Below, piece after piece: positions 26,699-34,786 of a stretch of DNA of 64,000 nucleotides. Below the pieces are notes generated by a model. It was given only the letters and a program-made list of their open reading frames with translations, searched no databases and was not told the DNA's origin. Origin of the DNA: Neptunicoccus cionae (GTDB lineage Bacteria > Pseudomonadota > Alphaproteobacteria > Rhodobacterales > Rhodobacteraceae); NCBI RefSeq assembly GCF_014643735.1, contig NZ_BMKA01000004.1:124001-188000 (forward strand), read 5' to 3'. Within the stretch, counting starts at the first letter, position 1. Every line of letters begins with the position of its first letter. The translations under genes were made by a program, and so were the position numbers.

Positions 26699-27223
26699 AT
26701 GCGGGCGATTTCCAATACACTCAACCGGCTGTCGTGGGGGTTGAACCGCGTGGCGGTGATCGGCGCCGCGCTGGCTGTGGCTGTGATGCTGGCCGCTGCC
26801 GGTTGGCAGGTGATCGCCCGTTACCTTCTGCATCAACCGCCCGTCTGGACCGAAGAGCTGGCGCGGTTCTCTATGGTCTGGGGCGGGTTGCTTGGCGCGT
26901 CCTGCGCCTATCGTTACCGGCTGGACCCGACCCTATTTCCGAACGCGCTAAAGGCACACGGGGCCAAGGGTCTGGCCTTTACACTTGCGCGGACCTTCGG
27001 GGTGATGTGCTTCATTCTGCCCATCCTGTGGTTCAGCTTCTTTGGGCCGAACACCAACCCCGCGCGGGGCTATATCGCGCGGCTGGCAGGGCGGCAAACC
27101 GAAACGATGGATCTGCCGATGGTGGTCTTTGGCATCGCCATCCCGATTGCCTTCACGATAATCCTAATTCATGTGCTGGCCGATCTGGTCAACGCTATCG
27201 CCGACTTGAGGACTGCGAAATGA
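26699..27223 (+). CDS. TRAP transporter small permease (DctQ family), system 3
   Basis: A 174-residue membrane protein with four hydrophobic segments and the WTEELARFSMVWGGLLGASC motif. FFGPNTNPARGY matches the system 2 DctQ. It overlaps the following MlrC-type gene by four bases. Confidence 0.93.
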   Translation: MRAISNTLNRLSWGLNRVAVIGAALAVAVMLAAAGWQVIARYLLHQPPVWTEELARFSMVWGGLLGASCAYRYRLDPTLFPNALKAHGAKGLAFTLARTFGVMCFILPILWFSFFGPNTNPARGYIARLAGRQTETMDLPMVVFGIAIPIAFTIILIHVLADLVNAIADLRTAK

Positions 27224-28668
27224 AACTGTTTATGGCCTCTCTGGCAACCGAGACGAACTCTTTTTCCCCGATCCCGACAGGGTGGAGCGGCTTTAAGGAG
27301 CACCTTTACACCAAAGAAGCTTCACGTGGGGATGCGGGTCTTTACGCGGCAGCCGCAACGTTGTGGCGCAAACGGGCCGAGGCTTTGGGATGGGACGTGG
27401 CGGAAGGACTGTCCACCTACGCCCAACCTGCCGGTCCAACCGTGCGGTCTGTTTATGAAACCATGCGCGACGATATTCTGGATGATCTGCGGGCCGCCAT
27501 GCCGGTGGATGTGGTTCTGATGTCGATGCACGGCGCGATGATTGCCCAAGGCTATGACGATTGCGAAGGCGATATGATGCTGGCGGTGCGCGATATCGTA
27601 GGGCCGGATGCGGTGATCGGGCTGGAGCTTGACCCCCACTGCCATCTGACGGAACTGATGCTGGAACATGCGACGGCGATCATTTGTTACAAGGAATATC
27701 CCCACGTTGACGTGGTGGAACGGGCGGAGGAACTGTTCACCCTTTGCGCCGATGCAGCAACCGGCAAGACGCAGCCCGTGATGCGGGATTATGACTGCCG
27801 GATGATGGCCATGTATCACACCCCGTTTGAACCGGTGCGCAGCTACGTGGATCGCATGTCCGCAATGGAAGGGGCGGGCGGCATCCTGTCGGTGTCTCTG
27901 GTGCATGGGTTCCCTTGGGGTGACAATCCGCGGTGCGGCGCGCGCACGCTGGTAATTACGGATGGCGATGCGGAACTGGCAGACCAACGGGCCAAAGCGC
28001 TCGGGAAGGAGCTGTGGGAAATGCGCGATCAACTGCGCCAGTTTCCCACAATGTCAGACGGATTGGATAAGGCGGTGGCCCTTAACGCAGCCCCTATTGT
28101 GCTGGCGGATTTTGCCGATAACGCAGGAGGCGGCGCACCTTCGGATTCCACCTTTGTACTGGTTGAGGCAATCAAGCGCGGCCTGAAAGATATTGCCTTC
28201 GCCACCTTTTGGGATCCGGTTCTTGTGGGCATGTGTATAGATGCCGGCGAGGGCGCGGAAATGGCAGTGCGGATCGGCGGCAAGATCGGTCCGATGTCCG
28301 GCGATCCGGTCGATTTGAACGTGGTGGTGCGCGGGATACAGCGGGACTCTGTCCAGCATCTTGGCAAGGCCGAGATGAACATGGGCGATTGCGTCTGGCT
28401 GGAATCCGATGGCATCCATATTGTGGTGAACACACGGCGCACTCAGACGTTTCATCCTGAAGCCTTCACCAATCTTGGCATGGACCTGAGCGCGATGAAA
28501 TACATCGTGGTCAAATCCTCGCAGCATTTTTATGACGGGTTCGCACCGATTGCAGCCGAAGTTATCCACCTAGGCACACCGGGCGCGATAACACCTGATT
28601 TCACCATCGTACCTTTTACCAAACGGGACGGAAACTACTGGCCCAAAGTGGAAAACCCCTTCACCTAG
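27220..28668 (+). CDS. M81 family metallopeptidase (MlrC/microcystinase-like)
   Basis: A 482-residue zinc hydrolase of the MlrC family. Motifs are ATETNSFSPIPT at the N-terminus, MSMHGAMIAQGYDDCEGDMM, LELDPHCHLTELM and DFADNAGGGAPSDSTFVL, which carry the probable metal ligands. MlrC cleaves the linear tetrapeptide left from microcystin; most homologues have unknown peptide or amide substrates. The ATG at 27220 overlaps the dctQ3 stop; a long frame from 26734 runs within dctQ3 and is not used. It is coupled to a TRAP importer, so the substrate is probably imported by it. Confidence 0.92.
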   Translation: MKLFMASLATETNSFSPIPTGWSGFKEHLYTKEASRGDAGLYAAAATLWRKRAEALGWDVAEGLSTYAQPAGPTVRSVYETMRDDILDDLRAAMPVDVVLMSMHGAMIAQGYDDCEGDMMLAVRDIVGPDAVIGLELDPHCHLTELMLEHATAIICYKEYPHVDVVERAEELFTLCADAATGKTQPVMRDYDCRMMAMYHTPFEPVRSYVDRMSAMEGAGGILSVSLVHGFPWGDNPRCGARTLVITDGDAELADQRAKALGKELWEMRDQLRQFPTMSDGLDKAVALNAAPIVLADFADNAGGGAPSDSTFVLVEAIKRGLKDIAFATFWDPVLVGMCIDAGEGAEMAVRIGGKIGPMSGDPVDLNVVVRGIQRDSVQHLGKAEMNMGDCVWLESDGIHIVVNTRRTQTFHPEAFTNLGMDLSAMKYIVVKSSQHFYDGFAPIAAEVIHLGTPGAITPDFTIVPFTKRDGNYWPKVENPFT

Positions 28669-28680
28669 AAAGAGACCCCC

Positions 28681-30183
28681 ATGGCGCACAGCTTTGACAT
28701 TATCCTGCGCAACGGACGCGTTATGGATCCGGAGACCGGCTTTGATCAGGTTTGCGATCTTGCGATAAGCGGCGGGACCATCGCGGCGATTGGCAGTTTT
28801 TACGGCACCGCTCCGCAAGACATTGATGCGAGCGGATTGATCGTCGCCCCCGGTTTTCTGGACCTGCACGCCCATGGCCAGTCTGTTGCTGCGGACCGGA
28901 TGCAGGCCTTTGACGGTGTGACAACCACGCTGGAACTGGAAGTGGGCGCATTGCCCGTGGCGGACTGGTACGCACAGCAGGCAGAAAAGCCGCGTGCCTT
29001 GAACTACGGCACAGCAGCGGCGTGGATTTTCGGGCGCAAGGCCGCCTTTGGCGCGATCGAACTGGACGCCTCGGTCCATCCGATTGACCAGATGGGCGCA
29101 GGATCGGACGATATGGGCTGGTCCACCGAAGCAGCCTCCCCCGAAAGAACCGCCGAGATCGTCGCCCATGTGCGCCAAGGTCTGGAGGACGGTGCCATCG
29201 GGATCGGCTTGCCCAATGGCTATGCCCCCGGTGCGGGTGTGAAGGAAATGGCCGACATCTGCGATCTGGCCTATGAATACAGCTCCCCCACGTTCACCCA
29301 TATCGCCTATCTCAGCAATATTGATCCGCAAAGCTCCGTTGACAGCTATGTCCGCTTGATCGGGCTGGCGGGGGCCACGGGCGCGCATATGCACATATGT
29401 CATCTGAACTCTACTTCGCTGATGGATATTGAACGGGTGGTTGAACTGGTGAAAAAGGCCCAAGCTCAGGGCCTGCCTGTCACAACCGAGGCCTATCCCT
29501 ACGGGACCGGCGCAACAGTTGTCAGCGCCGGTTTTTTCATGGACCCCGATTTTAAGAACCGCACCGGTAGCGATTATTCAAACATCGAATTGATCCGCAA
29601 CCACCACCGCTTTACAGGGCGCGAAGATATGCGAACCGCGCGGGAAGAAGATCCCACCGATCTGGTGATGTGGCACTTCCTTGACGTGGAAGCCAACGAT
29701 GAACACCGCCGCCTGCTGGACCTTTCCGTAACCTACCCGGGCGGGTCTATCGCATCCGATGCCATGCCATGGATAAACGAGGACGGCAGCATCTATGAAG
29801 GACTGGACTGGCCGCTTCCTGAAAACGTGTCGGCCCATCCGCGATCTTCCGGCACGTTCACCCGTTTTCTGCGCGAACATGTGCGTGAACGCGAAACCAT
29901 GCCCCTGATGGAGGCTCTGGCCAAATGCACCACGCTTCCGGCCAAGGTTATCGAAACCTGCGCCCCTGCGATCCGCAAAAAGGTGCGTTTGCAGGAAGGC
30001 TGCGATGCGGACATCGTTGTATTTGACATGGAAACGTTGATCGACAAAGCAGATTTCACCGCGATGAACCGCCCGTCGGAAGGGGTAAAACACTTGCTGG
30101 TGAACGGTACCTTCGTGATCCGTGACGGGAAATTGGACACCGCGGCAGCACCCGGCCAGCCGATCAAACGCGGCGCGGCGTGA
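28681..30183 (+). CDS. N-acyl-D-amino-acid deacylase-like amidohydrolase
   Basis: A 500-residue amidohydrolase-3 family protein. Zinc ligands include DLHAHGQ (His63, His65), FTHIAYLSN, HMHICHLNS and the late aspartate in ASDAMPW. Where classical D-aminoacylases have a bridging Cys near residue 96, this one has VTTTLELEVG, suggesting a glutamate bridge as in N-acyl-D-glutamate deacylase relatives. It would release D-amino acids from N-acyl-D-amino acids. AGAAAGAG lies before the ATG. It is followed with GTGA overlap by a COG0523 GTPase. Confidence 0.87.
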   Translation: MAHSFDIILRNGRVMDPETGFDQVCDLAISGGTIAAIGSFYGTAPQDIDASGLIVAPGFLDLHAHGQSVAADRMQAFDGVTTTLELEVGALPVADWYAQQAEKPRALNYGTAAAWIFGRKAAFGAIELDASVHPIDQMGAGSDDMGWSTEAASPERTAEIVAHVRQGLEDGAIGIGLPNGYAPGAGVKEMADICDLAYEYSSPTFTHIAYLSNIDPQSSVDSYVRLIGLAGATGAHMHICHLNSTSLMDIERVVELVKKAQAQGLPVTTEAYPYGTGATVVSAGFFMDPDFKNRTGSDYSNIELIRNHHRFTGREDMRTAREEDPTDLVMWHFLDVEANDEHRRLLDLSVTYPGGSIASDAMPWINEDGSIYEGLDWPLPENVSAHPRSSGTFTRFLREHVRERETMPLMEALAKCTTLPAKVIETCAPAIRKKVRLQEGCDADIVVFDMETLIDKADFTAMNRPSEGVKHLLVNGTFVIRDGKLDTAAAPGQPIKRGAA

Positions 30184-31079
30184 GCGTCCCTGTTCTACTT
30201 GTCACAGGGTTTCTTGGCGCGGGAAAGACCACCTTCATCAATCGCCTTTTGCAACAGGACCACGGGCGCCGGATTGCTGCGATTGTGAATGACTTTGGTT
30301 CGATCAACATCGACGCCGCCCTGTTGGACAGTTCTGCGGACGGGGTGATCGGGCTGAAAAACGGGTGCATCTGTTGTTCCTTGCAAGGCGATCTGATGCG
30401 CACGCTCAGACAGGTTCTTTCACGCGATCCTGTCCCTGATCTGATTGTGATAGAAGCCAGCGGCGTGGCTGATCCTGCGGGCATAACGCAATCGCTGATG
30501 GACCCGGTGATCTGGACACAGGCGCGGCTGGAAACCGTCATCGGCATTATAGATGCTACCGATTCTGCGCGGCAGAATGATCCTTTGTGGCTGGCACAAC
30601 TGCGCGGGTCTGATGTGTTGTGCCTGTCAAAAACCGCGATTGCGGACGGGGCGGACATAGACAGGCTCCGGCTGGCTGTGTCGGTTCGCGGCAACAAACT
30701 GATGCTCGATATGGAAGAGCCTATCCCGCTGGAGGCGCTGTTTATTGGCGATGCTCCGTCACGCAATCATCCAACCGTACCTGTACACCCCGAAAACCGC
30801 TTCTGCCATCTGGAGTGGCGCTGCAATGCGCCGATGGATCTGCAACAGTTTCAGACTGCGATAACCACCCTTGCTCCGATGCTGCTACGCGCCAAAGGGT
30901 TCGTGCAGTTCAAAGGCCAATCGGAAGCCACCCTGTTCCAGCTGGCGGGAAACCGTGTCGCCCTGTCCCGCGCACCGGAACACACAGACACGGGCAGCGC
31001 CCTCGTTCTGATCGGAGAACGCGGCGCGTTTGAACCTGAAGTTGTACAGAGCACGCTGGATCGCCTAGCACCACATTAA
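30180..31079 (+). CDS. COG0523/CobW-type G3E GTPase, probable metallochaperone
   Basis: A 299-residue G3E GTPase with Walker A GFLGAGKTT, the metal-binding GCICC motif (NGCICCSLQGDL, near residue 62) and Walker B-like DLIVIEASG. The C-terminal CobW_C domain follows. The guanine-specificity motif reads SKTA instead of NKxD. Relatives deliver zinc, cobalt or iron to target enzymes using GTP. GTG start overlaps the deacylase stop. The location after two zinc-dependent hydrolases suggests they are its clients. No Zur box is visible nearby. Confidence 0.9.
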   Translation: MSVPVLLVTGFLGAGKTTFINRLLQQDHGRRIAAIVNDFGSINIDAALLDSSADGVIGLKNGCICCSLQGDLMRTLRQVLSRDPVPDLIVIEASGVADPAGITQSLMDPVIWTQARLETVIGIIDATDSARQNDPLWLAQLRGSDVLCLSKTAIADGADIDRLRLAVSVRGNKLMLDMEEPIPLEALFIGDAPSRNHPTVPVHPENRFCHLEWRCNAPMDLQQFQTAITTLAPMLLRAKGFVQFKGQSEATLFQLAGNRVALSRAPEHTDTGSALVLIGERGAFEPEVVQSTLDRLAPH

Positions 31080-31152
31080 ACGGCGAAACTGAAAAACGTC
31101 GTGCAAAATTCCGCTGCGGAGTCGCCGAACGCACTGGCCATGGGTCGGAAAA

Positions 31153-31192
31153 CTGTAAAGAATGGGTAAACAATTCTATATTCGGTTTACAG
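31153..31192. promoter_or_regulatory. inverted repeats directly upstream of the HpaR-like regulator
   Basis: CTGTAAA (31153-31159) pairs with TTTACAG (31186-31192), and nested inside it GTAAAC (31166-31171) pairs with GTTTAC (31185-31190). The right arm touches the ATG at 31193. MarR proteins bind such palindromes, so autoregulation is likely. Confidence 0.5.
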
Positions 31193-31633
31193 ATGACTTC
31201 GAAAATTCCTTCCACCTCCCGCTCCCTGCCGATTGCCCTGATGCGCGCGCGTGAAGGTGTGATGATACCCATTCGCGAGATGCTTGCGGATACTGGAATT
31301 ACCGAACAGCAATGGCGGGTCTTGCGGGTGCTTTCGGAATTCGGTGCGCTGGACTCCACCACGCTGGCGGACCGCGCCAGCCTGCTGTTCCCCAGCTTGA
31401 CACGGATTGCAGCAACCATGCGCGACAAGGGTCTTATTACACAAACCCGTGGTGAACAGGACCGCCGGAAACAGATCATCGCGATCACGCCAGAGGGTCA
31501 GAAAATTATCGACGACCGCACCGAAGAAGCGGTGCAAATCGTGGCCGATTTCAAAGACCGGCTCGGGCTGGAAAAATACGAACAACTTCTGGATCTTCTC
31601 GGGCAGCTTGATCCAGGACATCGCAAAGAATAG
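31193..31633 (+). CDS. MarR family regulator, HpaR-like
   Basis: A 146-residue MarR protein. The winged helix covers TTLADRASLLFPSLTRIAATMRDKGLI with the wing EQDRRKQIIAITPEG. The FPSLTRI segment resembles HpaR, repressor of homoprotocatechuate genes, but no aromatic pathway is encoded here. It is followed after 11 bases by the tartrate dehydratase-like gene, which it probably controls. Confidence 0.9.
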   Translation: MTSKIPSTSRSLPIALMRAREGVMIPIREMLADTGITEQQWRVLRVLSEFGALDSTTLADRASLLFPSLTRIAATMRDKGLITQTRGEQDRRKQIIAITPEGQKIIDDRTEEAVQIVADFKDRLGLEKYEQLLDLLGQLDPGHRKE

Positions 31634-31644
31634 GAATACATCCC

Positions 31645-32808
31645 ATGCGAATTATAGATATAGTCGAAGTCACAAAACCAATCGCTTCCCCGATCCGCAA
31701 CGCCTATATCGACTTCTCCAAAATGACCGCCAGTCTGGTGGCTGTCGTCACCGATCAGGTGCGCGACGGACGGCGGGTTGTGGGATACGGGTTCAACTCT
31801 AACGGGCGCTATGGTCAGGGTGGGCTGATCCGCGAACGCTTCAAAGATCGCATCCTGACGGCGGATCCTGAAACTCTGTTGGATAACAGCGGAGAAAACC
31901 TCGACGGGCATAAAATCTGGGCTGCGATGATGCAGAACGAAAAACCGGGCGGGCATGGAGAACGTTCGGTGGCGGTTGGAACGCTTGATATGGCGGTGTG
32001 GGACGCGATTGCGAAGATTGCCGAAAAGCCGCTGTTCCACCTGCTGGCAGAGCGCAAGGGGATCAAACCGGACCCCCGTGTGTTTGTGTATGCGGCGGGC
32101 GGGTATTACTATCCCGGCAAGGATGACAGCGCGCTGCGCGCGGAGATGCGCAGTTATCTTGATCGCGGCTATACGGTTGTGAAAATGAAAATCGGCGGCG
32201 CGTCACTGGCGGAAGATCAGCGCAGGATCGAAGCCGTTCTGGATGAAATCGGCAGCGCGGCGCAACTGGCTGTGGATGCAAACGGGCGCTTTGATCTGGA
32301 AACGGCCATCGCCTATGCCAAGATGCTGCGCGACTACCCGTTGTTCTGGTACGAAGAAATCGGCGATCCGCTGGATTATGCCCTGCAAGCGGCCATGTCC
32401 GAATTTTACCCCGCGCCCATGGCCACAGGGGAAAACCTGTTTTCCCATCAGGACGCCCGCAACTTGCTGCGCTATGGCGGAATGCGGCCGGATCGGGACT
32501 GGCTGCAATTTGACTGTGCCCTGTCTTATGGTTTGGTGGAATATGAACGAACGCTCGATGTGCTTGCACAGTTTGGCTGGTCGCCGAAACGCTGTATCCC
32601 CCACGGCGGGCATCAGATGTCGCTAAACATCGCAGCGGGTCTGGGGCTGGGCGGGAACGAGAGTTATCCCGATCTGTTCCAACCCTATGGCGGCTTTCCC
32701 GACGGGGTTAAGGTGATCGACGGCCATATCACCATGCCGGAACTGGTTGGCATCGGGTTTGAGGGCAAAACCGATCTGATCAAAGTGATGCGCGAACTGG
32801 CGGAATAA
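31645..32808 (+). CDS. tarD: enolase superfamily dehydratase, D(-)-tartrate dehydratase-like
   Basis: A 387-residue mandelate racemase/enolase superfamily member. The start (VEVTKPIASPIRNAYIDFSK) and YGFNSNGRYGQGGLIRERF resemble Bradyrhizobium D-tartrate dehydratase. Catalytic lysines are in VVKMKIGG (KxK), metal ligands in AVDANGRF, YEEIGDP and ATGENLF, and the catalytic histidine in IPHGGHQMS. It would dehydrate D-tartrate to oxaloacetate in the cytoplasm. Strong family resemblance, but related acid-sugar dehydratases cannot be fully excluded. Confidence 0.88.
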   Translation: MRIIDIVEVTKPIASPIRNAYIDFSKMTASLVAVVTDQVRDGRRVVGYGFNSNGRYGQGGLIRERFKDRILTADPETLLDNSGENLDGHKIWAAMMQNEKPGGHGERSVAVGTLDMAVWDAIAKIAEKPLFHLLAERKGIKPDPRVFVYAAGGYYYPGKDDSALRAEMRSYLDRGYTVVKMKIGGASLAEDQRRIEAVLDEIGSAAQLAVDANGRFDLETAIAYAKMLRDYPLFWYEEIGDPLDYALQAAMSEFYPAPMATGENLFSHQDARNLLRYGGMRPDRDWLQFDCALSYGLVEYERTLDVLAQFGWSPKRCIPHGGHQMSLNIAAGLGLGGNESYPDLFQPYGGFPDGVKVIDGHITMPELVGIGFEGKTDLIKVMRELAE

Positions 32809-32824
32809 CCCACGGCGGGCAGCG

Positions 32825-33415
32825 TTAGTTCCGGTTGCCCGACACCACATGTTCACTGTCGATTCCGCCAAGGGAATGGAACAATCCGCCGGTGTTGCTG
32901 ACGCCGAACTTCTTAAGCAGTTTGGCGCGGTAGACTTCGACCGTGCGATAGGAAATATCCAGTTTAAGGGCGATTTCCTTGCTGGTCAGACCGTCTGACA
33001 GATGGCTCAGGATTTCGCGCTCGCGGCGGGTCAGTGGCAGATAGGGGCGCACTGCGGACAGGTCGGCAAAGCTCCAAACCGCGCGCTCCAGCGGGTTTTC
33101 CGGCGTGAACGTATGTCCGCGCACACGGCACCAGAACAGGGTTGCGTCTTTACGCGCCATGATCCGTTCATCCCAATAGCTGTTGGTCGCGCGCAACTGC
33201 TGCACCCCACGGTCACGGATGTTCACGAACTCTTCCTGCGAGGGGTAGAGGATCGAAAACAACTGGTCGCACAATTCGTCCCGCGAATACCCGAACATTT
33301 GCGCAAAAGCGGTGTTACATTCGCGGATAACACGGTTCTGGGTCACGACAAGCCCCACCGGCGCATGGATAAACGCCAGTTCTGCCAAGGAGTTGTCGCC
33401 GAAATCAGAACACAT
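32825..33415 (-). CDS. PAS-LuxR type transcriptional regulator
   Basis: A protein of about 196 residues with an N-terminal PAS domain (APVGLVVTQNRVIRECNTAF to about residue 110) and a C-terminal LuxR HTH (LTRREREILSHLSDGLTSKE, then ALKLDISYRTVEVYRAKLL). No response-regulator aspartate domain is present, so the PAS domain is the likely sensor. The ATG at 33415 is chosen for its GGTGGAAAT site; an ATG at 33430 or a TTG at 33463 is possible. It is divergent from the Liv-type importer and tail-to-tail with tarD. Confidence 0.87.
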   Translation of the reverse strand: MCSDFGDNSLAELAFIHAPVGLVVTQNRVIRECNTAFAQMFGYSRDELCDQLFSILYPSQEEFVNIRDRGVQQLRATNSYWDERIMARKDATLFWCRVRGHTFTPENPLERAVWSFADLSAVRPYLPLTRREREILSHLSDGLTSKEIALKLDISYRTVEVYRAKLLKKFGVSNTGGLFHSLGGIDSEHVVSGNRN

Positions 33416-33527
33416 ACGTATTTCCACCATCTTGCCCAAACGGGTCCAATGCTGGACCTTCAAGGTTCAAGTTAAACAACGGGTCTGCGATGGGCAACCA
33501 CCGGAGCGCGCGTTATGGGAGGATATT

Positions 33528-34727
33528 ATGAAGACATTCACACGTCTGGCCGCTGCACTGGCCGGCGCGGCCACTTTTGCGAGCGCCGCATGGGCAGAAG
33601 ACCCGATCAAAATCGCCCTGATCCACGGACTTTCCGGCAGCAGTTTTGAAGCTTTTTCCAAACAGGCCCAGACCGGTTTCGAACTGGGGCTGGAATATGC
33701 CACCGACGGGACCAACACCGTTAAGGGCCACCCGATCGAAGTGATTATCAAGGACACGCAGTTCAAGCCTGACGTGGCCCGCGCCGTTCTGGCCGAGGCT
33801 TATGGCGACGATGAAGTGCTGCTGGCCGTTGGCGCCACATCTTCGGGTGTGACTAAAGGGATGCTGCCGATTGCAGAAGAATACGAAAAAATTCTGATCG
33901 TGGAACCCGCAGTTGCAGACAGTCTGACCGGACCGGACAGCAACCGTTACATCTTCAAAACCTCGCGCAACTCCAGCATGGATATGCAGGCACAGGCGCT
34001 GGCACTGAAGCCGGATGAAAACCTGTTTGTGGCAACGATTGCCGAAGATTACGCCTTTGGTCAGGACGGGATCGCCGCCTTTAAAGCCGCCCTTGACGGT
34101 ACGGGTGCGACCGTGGTGAGCGAAGAATACGTGCCACAGGGCACTGCCGATTTCACCGCCGCTGCCGAACGCATGTTCAACGCGCTGAAGGATAAAGAAG
34201 GCCGCAAGGTTATCCTCGTTTATATCGCTGGTGGTGGTGATGCGCCGGGCAAGATTCAGGCACTCGACCCGAGCCGTTATGGCATCGAGATTTCCATGGG
34301 CGGGCATATCCTGCCGGTTCTGCCCACCTACAAACGCTTTCCGGGCATGGAAGGCGCCGTTTATTACTACTACGAGGCTTACGACAATCCGGTGAACAAC
34401 TGGCTGGTTAAGGAACATCAGGCCCGCTTTGACGGCCCGCCGGATTTCTTTACCGCAGGTGGTATGGCCGCAGCGCTGGCTGTTGTGAAAGCGATTGAGA
34501 CAGCCGACAGCCTTGATACCGAAGATCTGATTAAAGCGATGGAAGGCATGTCCTGGGACACCCCAAAAGGCGAGATGACATTCCGCCCCGAAGACCATCA
34601 GGCGCTGCAATCCATGGTACACTTTAAAATCCGTGTGGATGAGAACGTGGACTGGGCGATCCCCGATCTGGTGCGCATTATCGAACCTTCGGAGATGAAC
34701 ATCCCCGTTGGCCGCACCAACAACTGA
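33528..34727 (+). CDS. branched-chain-type ABC transporter substrate-binding protein, system A
   Basis: A 399-residue type-I periplasmic binding protein with a signal peptide (ATFASAAWAEDP). The family features IALIHGLSGSSFEAFSKQ, EVIIKDTQFKPDVARAVL and AVGATSSGVTKGMLPIAEEY are visible. The ATG at 33528 follows GGGAGGA; the longer frame crosses the divergent promoter. It begins an operon with livG, livF, livH, livM and an alpha/beta hydrolase. Ligands of this class include amino acids, amides, urea and aromatic acids. Confidence 0.92.
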   Translation: MKTFTRLAAALAGAATFASAAWAEDPIKIALIHGLSGSSFEAFSKQAQTGFELGLEYATDGTNTVKGHPIEVIIKDTQFKPDVARAVLAEAYGDDEVLLAVGATSSGVTKGMLPIAEEYEKILIVEPAVADSLTGPDSNRYIFKTSRNSSMDMQAQALALKPDENLFVATIAEDYAFGQDGIAAFKAALDGTGATVVSEEYVPQGTADFTAAAERMFNALKDKEGRKVILVYIAGGGDAPGKIQALDPSRYGIEISMGGHILPVLPTYKRFPGMEGAVYYYYEAYDNPVNNWLVKEHQARFDGPPDFFTAGGMAAALAVVKAIETADSLDTEDLIKAMEGMSWDTPKGEMTFRPEDHQALQSMVHFKIRVDENVDWAIPDLVRIIEPSEMNIPVGRTNN

Positions 34728-34735
34728 TTGCCAAA

Positions 34736-34765
34736 GGACCGGCGCGCGATGGGCTGCGCCGGTCC
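34736..34765 (+). repeat. intercistronic stem-loop after the binding-protein gene
   Basis: GGACCGGCGC and GCGCCGGTCC form a perfect ten-pair stem with a ten-base loop, starting nine bases after the stop codon. No T-run follows. Such stems often stabilise the abundant binding-protein transcript and reduce read-through into the ATPase genes. Confidence 0.7.
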
Positions 34766-34786
34766 AGACAACAGGAATTTTTCTAA

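Noticed and set aside
26734-27219. Long upstream extension of the MlrC frame inside dctQ3
   Set aside because: The extension overlaps dctQ3 in another frame; the ATG at 27220 with the ATGA coupling gives a normal family N-terminus.
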